Of a stretch of 64,000 nucleotides of DNA, positions 16,302 to 23,857 are shown one piece after another. The stretch is from JBDTVS01 sp040007095 (GTDB lineage Bacteria > Acidobacteriota > Vicinamibacteria > Vicinamibacterales > CAVVIG01), in contig JBDTVS010000111.1 of assembly GCA_040007095.1 (NCBI GenBank), forward strand, positions 1 through 64,000, read 5' to 3'. Position 1 is the first letter of the stretch; the number at the start of each line of letters is the position of its first letter. The notes under the pieces were generated by a model. It had not been told where the DNA came from and did no database searches. It saw nothing but the letters and a program-made list of their open reading frames with translations. Made by a program: the position numbers and the translations under genes.

Positions 16302-16985
16302 CTAGCCGCCGCCGCCGATTTGCAGGCCGACGCTGCCGCTTGGACCGCTCAATCCGTCGAGGCCGCCTCGCTCGCGCCCGATCCATCGGTATCCCGCGCC
16401 CGCGGTCAGCCGAAGCCGCTTGCTCATCTTGAAGGCGACATTCACCTGAGGCTCGAGCACGACAAAGTCTTGGCGCAGCCGCACGCTGGTCGTGATCGGC
16501 GGCAGCACCGTACGCCCGGATCCGTCAGGAACCAGAATGCGAATGCCATCGCCGCGACCGTCGGTATCGAACACGGTGAACGAGCGGGCAACCGTCGCCC
16601 GCCCGCCGCCCAACAGAGTCTTCACGCCAACACTGAACGGACTGTCAACCGGCGTGCTCAGTCCGAGAACCAGTCCCCCGTACGCCAGTTGACGGTCGTG
16701 AGATTGATTCGCCATCCAATACCCGCCACCGCCAATGAAGAACATCTTGTCCGCGAGCCAACCGGCGTCAGCGCCCACTACCTCGGTGGTCCGATGATCG
16801 AATCTCGTGACCTTGATTTCTGGCGTGACGAGAAAACCGCTCTGCACGCGCTCGACGGTCATCGGGCCCTGGCCGGCAGGATTTGCCGCCGGCACGCCTT
16901 GCGCCGACGCCGCATGCGGAAGAGAAAGGAACAGTCCCAGCGCGACAGCCGGCCAGCGCGCTGACACGGAACTAAGGGTGCTCAT
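16302..16985 (-). CDS. Secreted beta-barrel-like outer membrane protein
   Basis: 227 residues from ATG 16985, preceded by GAGG at a proper distance; the frame is open further upstream but the signal peptide starts here (ALGLFLSLPHAASAQ, cleavage near residue 25). The mature part alternates aromatic and small residues in short strands (KMFFIGGGGYWMAN, LAYGGLVLGLST) and ends GSVGLQIGGGG, consistent with a small outer-membrane barrel. No enzymatic motif. It is downstream of the PEGA gene in the same direction, so the two may share transcription. Function unknown. Confidence 0.6.
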   Translation of the reverse strand: MSTLSSVSARWPAVALGLFLSLPHAASAQGVPAANPAGQGPMTVERVQSGFLVTPEIKVTRFDHRTTEVVGADAGWLADKMFFIGGGGYWMANQSHDRQLAYGGLVLGLSTPVDSPFSVGVKTLLGGGRATVARSFTVFDTDGRGDGIRILVPDGSGRTVLPPITTSVRLRQDFVVLEPQVNVAFKMSKRLRLTAGAGYRWIGRERGGLDGLSGPSGSVGLQIGGGG

Positions 16986-17106
16986 ATGGGTAACCTCGGG
17001 CTCCATTAGCCCGCCTCCAAGCCATGCATCACACCTCGACTTCGCGTCGTTCCCGACCCAGCACGAAATCGAAGTCGTCTCTCTGAGTTCGGTCAATCGC
17101 TGCGCA

Positions 17107-17997
17107 CTAGCGGGTGCGCAAGCTGACATTCAACGGCGTCGTTTCGCCGCGTCGAATGGTTACGTCGTTCGAGTACGCTTCGAAGCCGTCGCGTTGAATC
17201 TGCACGCGGTGCGGCCCCTCGGAGAGTTCGACTATCAAGCGGTCCTGGCCTTGCGGCCCGTCCCAGCGTTCGCCGTCAATCAGGACGGTCGCATTCGCCG
17301 GTTGAACCCGAATCGCCAGCGTGCCGTATGTTCCCGACGGATCGCCGCCGCGTGAATCGCCCGGGTTCGGCGGTGGACCGCGACGAACACTCGGCGCGCG
17401 TCGCAATTGGCCAGTCCCCTGGCCGGGCGGTGGTCCGAACGATCCGGGCGCGTTGGGACCGGGCTGCCCCGCGACGCCAGGCGGTGGCTCTCTGGGCGTG
17501 GGCCGGGGCTCGGCGACGTCCCCCGGAGCGGCCTTCTCCATATTGAAATGGACTTTGAACGTCGAGTCGGCGGTCAGATACAGCGTCTGGTGCGCGGTAC
17601 GATATCCGTCGCGAAACAAGATTAGTTCGTGCTGCCCGGGCGGCAGCCGCAGCCGCTGAAACACACCGTCGAAGTCGTCGACGACGCCGGCATAGTAGCC
17701 ATCGACGTACACTTCAGCCTCTTTCGGACTGACCTCGAGGCGCACCGCGCTATCAGGCTCCGCAAACTGATAGCCATATGGGTAGCGGCCGATTGGATAC
17801 TGATAGGGATAGTCGTACCCATAGGGGAACCATGGGTAGCCGTACCAGAATGGATCGGCGTAATAGAAGCCGCCGCCGGCCACGACGACGGTCCGACCAC
17901 GCCCACGGCGACCCTGCGCCTCTCCGGAAACGCTCAATCCGACGACGATGACCGCAACCAACGCACAGAGTAGGGAAAAACGTTTTGCCAGCGACAC
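17107..17997 (-). CDS. Secreted PEGA-domain protein with an aromatic tract
   Basis: 296 residues. Signal peptide at 1-27 (LLCALVAVIVVGLSVSGEAQ). Residues about 44-78 are a Tyr/Pro/Phe/Trp-rich tract (DPFWYGYPWFPYGYDYPYQY and onward). A first PEGA-like domain follows (RLEVSPKEAEVYVDGYYAG ... PPGQHELILFRDGYRT), then a Pro/Gly linker and a second PEGA domain (LAIRVQPANATVLIDGERWD ... EGPHRVQIQRDGFEAY). PEGA domains are surface or periplasmic modules thought to bind cell-wall or surface components. The aromatic tract may be adhesive or membrane-seeking, but that is inference. Confidence 0.75.
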   Translation of the reverse strand: MSLAKRFSLLCALVAVIVVGLSVSGEAQGRRGRGRTVVVAGGGFYYADPFWYGYPWFPYGYDYPYQYPIGRYPYGYQFAEPDSAVRLEVSPKEAEVYVDGYYAGVVDDFDGVFQRLRLPPGQHELILFRDGYRTAHQTLYLTADSTFKVHFNMEKAAPGDVAEPRPTPREPPPGVAGQPGPNAPGSFGPPPGQGTGQLRRAPSVRRGPPPNPGDSRGGDPSGTYGTLAIRVQPANATVLIDGERWDGPQGQDRLIVELSEGPHRVQIQRDGFEAYSNDVTIRRGETTPLNVSLRTR

Positions 17998-18462
17998 GGT
18001 TACACCTCAATGGAAACAGGCGGCACTTGTCACCTTGAGCAATGACGTTGCCAAGTCCATTGCGCCGGGCCGAGCGGTGGAACTGCCGGGCGAGCGCCGA
18101 ATCTTGCCGGATCGATGGTCTTCTCGATCGAAGGGACCTCGCCGGCCGTCGTCCGCGTGGGACAGGTAGCGTCCTCGCCAGAGCACGAACCAGTCGTCGT
18201 CGTCCTGATGCCGGCTCCGCCCTCAGTTCAGGTGGTTCGGGCCGGGACCCGCGCCAGGCATGGAAGCAGGGCAGACGTTTTGAACCGGCGTATCCGGGGT
18301 CGATTTGAAATCTGCAGGTTCAAAGATGCTCGGATTGCGATCACCAAACGCTCTCGACGGTTGCGACGGGTACATTGGTGCGCTACGATGGGTGGTTAGG
18401 CCACCTCAGTCAGTCGCATATACGGCTCCGGCCTCGCCGGGAGCCGGTCAGGTCGTACCCGC
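17998..18462. other. Divergent intergenic region between the PEGA gene and uvrA
   Basis: About 465 bases without a convincing gene; it must hold the promoters of the two divergent genes. I could not identify an SOS-type operator with confidence. The ribosome site before uvrA (near 18450) is weak. Confidence 0.4.
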
Positions 18463-21400
18463 ATGCCGGATAGCTCGCCCACCGGGGCCTCTGAAGCCGC
18501 CGATCTTGTCGTTCGAGGAGCCCGCACACACAACCTGAAGAATGTCGATGTCACGCTGCCGTTGGGCAAGCTGATTATCGTCACCGGTGTGAGCGGGTCG
18601 GGCAAGTCGTCGCTCGCCTTCGACACGATCTATGCCGAAGGACAGCGACGGTACGTGGAATCGCTGTCGGCCTACGCGCGGCAGTTCCTCGAGCGGATGG
18701 AGAAGCCTGACGTCGACCGTATCGACGGCATCTCGCCCGCGATCGCCATCAGACAGAAGAACAGCATCCGCAATCCGCGCTCCACGGTCGGGACGACGAC
18801 CGAAATCCACGACTACATGCGGCTGCTCTTTGCGCGGGTCGGTCGAACTTCCTGTCACAATTGCGGGCGCGAAGTCGTCCGGGAAACGGCTGAGGTCGTA
18901 GCGCGACAGCTCGCCGCGCTGCCTGGTGGCACCCGGCTGTTGATCGGCTTCGACGTGCCGGTGGTCGACACCTCTTCCGCCGGGAGCGACGCGCGCGAAG
19001 TCGACGAGCTGGACGAAGCAGGCGACGAAACGGGCGACGCGCCACCCGACTTGAGCGCCGCTCCCGAAACGACGGGCGCCATCGCGGCAGGCGAGGCGCT
19101 TGGGAGAGACACGCCGGCTGCGAGCGGCGCTCTGGTCATCGCCGCCATCGAGACACTTCGGCGCAAGGGGTTCCGCCGGCTTCTGATCGATCACCGCGCT
19201 GTGTCGTTCGAAGATGTCGACCCGGCTGCGCTGTTGCCGCGGTCCGTGCTGCAGGTGGTTGTCGATCGTCTGCAATTGGATGGCGGTTCGAACGACGAGA
19301 TCCGCCAGCGGCTGACCGATTCGATCGAAACCTCGTATCAGGACGGCGGCGGCGCGGCGTGGGCGATCCAGGTGGATAGTGGGCCGACGACCGACAGCGC
19401 CATCGTCCACCTGTTTTCCGAGCGCTTCGAGTGCCGGGCATGCGGCATCGCCTACGAAGATCCTCAGCCGCGGCTGTTCTCGTTCAACAATCCGTTCGGC
19501 GCGTGTCCGACCTGTCATGGGTTCGGCAACGTGATCGAGCTCGACATGAGTCTGGTCGTTCCCGATGCGACCAAATCGATCCAGCAGGGAGCGATCGAAC
19601 CGTGGACCAAGCCGCACTACCGCGCGCAGCTCGCCGATTTGAAGCGGGCGGCGAAGAAGGGGCGGATCAGGCTCGACGTGCCATGGAACGAATTGACCAC
19701 GGAAGAGAAGCACCTCGTGGTCGAGGGCGTCGGCGAGTACGACGGGATCCGCGGATTCTTTCGCTGGCTCGAACGCAAGAAATACAAAGTGCACGTGCGG
19801 GTGTTTCTCAGCCGCTACCGCGGCTATCTCGTGTGTCCGGATTGCGCCGGCACCCGCTTGCGTCGCGAAGCGCGCGACGTCCGCGTCGGCGGGCGCACCA
19901 TCGATGCGGTGGCGTCGCTGACTGTGAAGACCGCGCAGGATTTCTTCGGCAGTCTCGCGCTGAGCGAGAAAGAGAGCGCCATCGCCGAGAAGGTTCTCAA
20001 GGAGATCCGGCGCCGGCTGTCGTTCCTGCGCGACGTGGGGCTCGACTACCTGACGCTCGATCGCCTGTCGTCGACGCTGTCGGGCGGCGAAGCGCAGCGC
20101 ATCAACCTGGCCACATCGCTCGGCTCCGCCCTGGTTGGTACGCTGTATGTGCTCGACGAGCCTTCCATCGGCCTGCACCCACGCGACAACCTGCGGCTGA
20201 TTGCCATCCTCCGCCAACTGCGCGATCAGGGCAACACGGTGCTGGTCGTCGAGCACGACGCCGACATGATCAAGGTGGCCGATCATATTGTCGACCTCGG
20301 GCTTGGCGCCGGGGAACAGGGCGGCCGGATCGTGTACTCGGGGACGCTCGAAGGGTTGATGCGCGAGCCGCGGTCGCTGACGTCGAAGTACCTGCGGGGC
20401 GAGCTCGCGATTCCCGTGCCTGCGGTGCGCCGTCGTGGCACGGGACAGAAGATCCGTCTGACCGGCGCGACCGAGCACAACTTGAAGGACGTGGAGATCA
20501 CCATTCCACTCAACACGCTGACCTGTGTGACGGGGGTCAGCGGCTCGGGAAAGTCCACGCTCGTGCACGACGTGATCTACGCGGCCATCAAGCGCGCCAA
20601 AGGCGGCTGGGACAAGCGCGTCGGAACGTTCAAGTCGCTCGAAGGCGCCGAGTACGTCACCGACGCGGTGCTCGTGGATCAGACCCCGATCGGCCGGACC
20701 CCGCGGTCGAATCCGGTCACCTACCTCAAGGCATTCGATCCGATCCGCGAGCTGTTTGCCGCGAGCAAAGACGCCAAATCCCGGGGTCTGACCGCCAGTC
20801 ACTTCTCGTTCAACGTTCCCGGCGGCCGCTGCGAAGCCTGCCAGGGCGAGGGCGTGGTCCGGGTGGAGATGCAGTTTCTCGCGGACGTATTCGTGCCCTG
20901 CGATCAGTGCGACGGCAAGCGCTTCAAGCCGCAGGTCCTCGACGTGCACTATCGCGGCCGATCGATTCATCAGGTGCTGGACCTGACGGTGCGCGAAGCG
21001 CTCACTTTTTTCAGCAGCTCGCCGAAAGTCCTGCGCCGTTTGCAGGTGCTCGACGAAATCGGCCTCGGCTACCTGCGGCTCGGGCAGCCGGCGACGACGC
21101 TGTCTGGCGGTGAGGCGCAGCGGATCAAGATCGCGGCCCACCTGTCGTCGCACAGCGGCGAGCGTCTGCTGTACATCCTGGACGAGCCCACGACCGGCTT
21201 GCACTTCGATGACATTGCCAAGCTGCTGACGGCGTTCAGAAAGTTGCTCGAAGCGGGTCACACGCTGCTGGTCATCGAGCACAATCTGGACGTGATCAAG
21301 ACGGCCGACTCGATTATCGATCTCGGTCCCGAAGGCGGCGAGCTGGGCGGAATGGTGGTCGGGACCGGCACGCCCGAACAGCTCGCACTCATCGAAGGGT

Positions 21401-21471
21401 CGTACACGGCGCAGTATCTGCGGCCGGTTCTCGCCGAGGGCCGCTCGCACGCGTATGCAGCAGGGCGATGA
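18463..21471 (+). CDS. uvrA: Excinuclease ABC subunit A
   Basis: UvrA is the damage-sensing ATPase of nucleotide excision repair. The 1002-residue protein has two ABC modules: Walker A GVSGSGKSS (about 44-52) and GVSGSGKST (second half), two LSGGEAQRI signatures, zinc-finger cysteines CRACG...CPTCHG and CEACQG...CDQCDG, and Walker B LYVLDEPSIGLH and LYILDEPTTGLH. Between about residues 168 and 225 there is an acidic, Ala-rich insertion (VDELDEAGDETGDAPP) that most UvrA proteins lack. The length is 50-60 residues above the usual 940. ATG 18463 gives the N-terminal VVRGARTHNLKNVDV. Confidence 0.97.
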   Translation: MPDSSPTGASEAADLVVRGARTHNLKNVDVTLPLGKLIIVTGVSGSGKSSLAFDTIYAEGQRRYVESLSAYARQFLERMEKPDVDRIDGISPAIAIRQKNSIRNPRSTVGTTTEIHDYMRLLFARVGRTSCHNCGREVVRETAEVVARQLAALPGGTRLLIGFDVPVVDTSSAGSDAREVDELDEAGDETGDAPPDLSAAPETTGAIAAGEALGRDTPAASGALVIAAIETLRRKGFRRLLIDHRAVSFEDVDPAALLPRSVLQVVVDRLQLDGGSNDEIRQRLTDSIETSYQDGGGAAWAIQVDSGPTTDSAIVHLFSERFECRACGIAYEDPQPRLFSFNNPFGACPTCHGFGNVIELDMSLVVPDATKSIQQGAIEPWTKPHYRAQLADLKRAAKKGRIRLDVPWNELTTEEKHLVVEGVGEYDGIRGFFRWLERKKYKVHVRVFLSRYRGYLVCPDCAGTRLRREARDVRVGGRTIDAVASLTVKTAQDFFGSLALSEKESAIAEKVLKEIRRRLSFLRDVGLDYLTLDRLSSTLSGGEAQRINLATSLGSALVGTLYVLDEPSIGLHPRDNLRLIAILRQLRDQGNTVLVVEHDADMIKVADHIVDLGLGAGEQGGRIVYSGTLEGLMREPRSLTSKYLRGELAIPVPAVRRRGTGQKIRLTGATEHNLKDVEITIPLNTLTCVTGVSGSGKSTLVHDVIYAAIKRAKGGWDKRVGTFKSLEGAEYVTDAVLVDQTPIGRTPRSNPVTYLKAFDPIRELFAASKDAKSRGLTASHFSFNVPGGRCEACQGEGVVRVEMQFLADVFVPCDQCDGKRFKPQVLDVHYRGRSIHQVLDLTVREALTFFSSSPKVLRRLQVLDEIGLGYLRLGQPATTLSGGEAQRIKIAAHLSSHSGERLLYILDEPTTGLHFDDIAKLLTAFRKLLEAGHTLLVIEHNLDVIKTADSIIDLGPEGGELGGMVVGTGTPEQLALIEGSYTAQYLRPVLAEGRSHAYAAGR

Positions 21472-21792
21472 GCATCGGGCGCGTGGGGACAGGTAGCCGG
21501 GTCGGTAGATCGGGCTGGTCGGGGCAGGTGGGCTGGTCAGACAGATTGGAGTGCTTGCGCTGGGCGGTAGGGCTGCGCCAGGCAAGTCGGCCGGGTCTGG
21601 CAAGGCTGGCGGCTGGTTGGACGATCACTGAACGCGGCCGGCATTGGCCGTCAGGGGTGGTCGAGGCATGGACGCGACCCGCGTCCGATCAACATGCGCA
21701 CGCGTGGGAAGCCGGCGAAGGCGAGCAAGCAAGGTAGAGGGCAGGCAGGGGGGTCGACAAACTCGTCGAACCGCGCGTGAGGTGTTGGATTT
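21472..21792 (+). other. G-rich intergenic region after uvrA
   Basis: About 320 bases. The first 70 contain repeated GGGCTGGTC/GGGTCGGT units and several GGG runs (21477-21531), but loop lengths of up to 10 nt make a stable quadruplex doubtful. Open frames through it are Gly/Trp/Arg-rich and do not look like protein. The signal for the next gene (HEAT protein) must lie at its right end. Confidence 0.3.
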
Positions 21793-23136
21793 ATGAGAAA
21801 CCTCGTTCAGTGGACCCTCGTCGCTCTTGCGCTTTTCTCACCAGCCCTGCCCACGCCCGCCCTTCCCGTTCTGCCAGTTCCTTTGCGCCTTCCGGGCCAG
21901 CCGCCCTTCGGTTTGGCAGCGGCGCAGGTGAGCTTCGAGCAGGTCATGCAGGAACTGAGCAGTCCCGATCGGGGCGTTCGTCTGCGTGCGCTTCGACTGC
22001 TCAAGGACGCCGCCTATCCGGAGGCCGCCGTGCCGCTCGCGGGGTTGATTACCGTTGCAGACGATGAGGTGCAGCTCGAGGCAGTAGCGGCCGAGTTGAA
22101 TATTTTTCTGGTCGATCAAGTTGTGACAAGGAAGCACGTCGGTCTTGTCATCGAGGTCAGGAACCGGATTGCCGCCGACGTCGCGTTTTCCAAGGGCCCG
22201 CTCGCCGTCGGTGCCCGGAGTGTGCCGGTCGAAGTCTTGACGGCGCTGCGTACTGCCGCCCGCGACGACAATCCGCGAGTCGCGATCGAGGCGCTCTACG
22301 GGTTTGGCACACTGGCCGCCGAACCGGCCGGCGCCCGTCGCCGCGCGTTGCTCGCCGGCATCGGTCCCGATCTCGCGTCGATGATCGGCGCGGCCAACCT
22401 GGCGTATCGCTTTGCCGCCATTCGCGTCATCGGGCGCGTGTTTGAAAGGCGAGGAGGAGACCAGCCGGTAGACCCGGTGGTCGGCGACGCGATGGTCGGC
22501 GCCTTGAACGACAACGACCGAGGGATCCGTATCGCAGCGATGCAGGCGCTCGGAGGGATGCGCTACGAGCGCGCGGTCGCGGCCCTGACCGAGCAGTTCC
22601 AGTATTTTGGCAAGGGGGAGCTCGCGGAAGCGGCGCTCGATGCGATTGCGCGCATTGCGCATCCCACGAGCGCGCTGGTTCTGCTGCCGCAGTTGGCGTC
22701 GAAGAACGACACGCTCAAGACCGTTGCGATCGAAGGTCTCGCCAGAATCGGCGACCGCACCAGGCGCGCGACGATCGATTCGGCGCTTCGCGGCGAACGC
22801 CGCGAACAGGTCCTGCTGGCCGGGGCCTTCGCCGCGGTGCTGCTCTCGGACGCGCCGATTGAACCGCTCGCCGATGCGCTCCGGCGCCCCAAGCTCGCCG
22901 ACCGGGCGCGAGAGTACCTGATTGCGGTGGCGCCTGGGCGCTCCGCGACGTTTTCTCGACACGCGCAGGATCCCGACGCGCAGATCCGTGCGGGAGTCGC
23001 GGATGTGCTCGGGCTCGCGGGGGATGCGGCGGCCCTGCCGATTGTCGAGGCGATGTTGCGCGATCGCGATCCGCAGATCGCGCTGGCCGCCGAGCGCGCG
23101 GTCGCACGCCTCAACGCGTTACGTGGAACGACGTAA
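21793..23136 (+). CDS. Secreted HEAT-repeat protein
   Basis: 447 residues. A signal peptide is followed by a Pro-rich stretch (PALPTPALPVLPVPLRLP). From residue 55 to the end the protein is built of about ten 30-40-residue helical repeats of HEAT type, for example SPDRGVRLRALRLLKDAAYP, DNDRGIRIAAMQALGGMRYE, AEAALDAIARIAHP and DPQIALAAERAVARLNAL. Such solenoids act as protein-protein scaffolds; no catalytic motif is present. The start has no strong ribosome site. It is followed 48 nt later by the DNA glycosylase. Confidence 0.75.
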   Translation: MRNLVQWTLVALALFSPALPTPALPVLPVPLRLPGQPPFGLAAAQVSFEQVMQELSSPDRGVRLRALRLLKDAAYPEAAVPLAGLITVADDEVQLEAVAAELNIFLVDQVVTRKHVGLVIEVRNRIAADVAFSKGPLAVGARSVPVEVLTALRTAARDDNPRVAIEALYGFGTLAAEPAGARRRALLAGIGPDLASMIGAANLAYRFAAIRVIGRVFERRGGDQPVDPVVGDAMVGALNDNDRGIRIAAMQALGGMRYERAVAALTEQFQYFGKGELAEAALDAIARIAHPTSALVLLPQLASKNDTLKTVAIEGLARIGDRTRRATIDSALRGERREQVLLAGAFAAVLLSDAPIEPLADALRRPKLADRAREYLIAVAPGRSATFSRHAQDPDAQIRAGVADVLGLAGDAAALPIVEAMLRDRDPQIALAAERAVARLNALRGTT

Positions 23137-23183
23137 ATCTGTTCCCCTGAGATCTCAGAGCTCTGTGCGTTCCGATTCCGTCT

Positions 23184-23816
23184 GTGAAGCTTCAACGAGC
23201 GTTCTACGACCGGGCCACGCTTGACGTCGCTCGCGATCTGATAGGCCAGGTGCTGGTGCACAATCGCCGCGGCGTTCGCACCAGCGGTGCGATCGTCGAA
23301 GTCGAGGCCTATGTGGGCGAGTCCGATCCGGCGTGTCACGCGGCGCCCGGTCCGACGCGGCGCAATGCGCCGTTGTACGGTCCGCCGGGCTACGCCTACG
23401 TCTACTTGAACTACGGGATTCATTGCCTCGTCAATGTGGTCACCGAAGAACGGGGATCACCTGCGGCAGTCCTGATTCGCGCGCTCGAACCACGTGAGGG
23501 GACTGCCGTGATGCGCCGGCGACGTTCCCGCGTCACACGGGGACGACCGATTCAGCCCAGCCGAAGATTGGCCGATCACGAGCTCTGTCGCGGGCCAGGC
23601 AATCTGACCGTCGCGATGGGAATTACCCTCGCCGAGAACTCTTGCGACCTGCTGGGCGACCGGCTGTACATCGAGCGGGCAAGTGGCCCCGCGCAATGTC
23701 TGATCTGGGGCCCGCGCATCGGCATCAGTGTCGGCACCGAACGTCCGTGGCGTGTCTATGCCGACGGGAACCCCGCGGTTTCTGGAGTGCCGCGTCGGAA
23801 AGGCAGCCGAGAGTAG
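23184..23816 (+). CDS. 3-methyladenine DNA glycosylase (AAG/MPG family)
   Basis: Removes alkylated purines (3-methyladenine, hypoxanthine) in base excision repair. 210 residues from GTG 23184, normal for the bacterial family. Visible hallmarks: RAFYDRATLDVARDLIGQVL, the active-site region GAIVEVEAYVGESDPACHA, and NAPLYGPPGYAYVYLNYGIH followed by CLVNVV. The C-terminal half has CRGPGNLTVAMGIT and GPRIGIS. It shares the strand with uvrA and the HEAT gene and lies tail to tail with the aminopeptidase. Confidence 0.93.
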   Translation: MKLQRAFYDRATLDVARDLIGQVLVHNRRGVRTSGAIVEVEAYVGESDPACHAAPGPTRRNAPLYGPPGYAYVYLNYGIHCLVNVVTEERGSPAAVLIRALEPREGTAVMRRRRSRVTRGRPIQPSRRLADHELCRGPGNLTVAMGITLAENSCDLLGDRLYIERASGPAQCLIWGPRIGISVGTERPWRVYADGNPAVSGVPRRKGSRE

Positions 23817-23826
23817 TTCCCGGTCT

Positions 23827-23857
23827 TCATCGTGATCGTTGTGCCCTTTGTGGTTCA
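23827..23857 (-). repeat. Dispersed AACCACAAAGGGCACA-type repeat inside the 3' end of the aminopeptidase gene
   Basis: On the minus strand the sequence reads GAACCACAAAGGGCACAACG, then ATCACGATGA. Related motifs occur at 42394, 42453, 51490 and 58308. Here the repeat is in frame and donates about ten C-terminal codons and the stop. Confidence 0.55.

Noticed and set aside
21477..21531. G-quadruplex candidate behind uvrA
   Set aside because: Four G-runs exist, but loops of up to 10 nt make a stable structure doubtful, and the position has no clear target gene.
18448..21603. Very long open frame on the minus strand opposite uvrA
   Set aside because: Arg/His/Asp-rich shadow of the third codon positions of uvrA, without any family resemblance.
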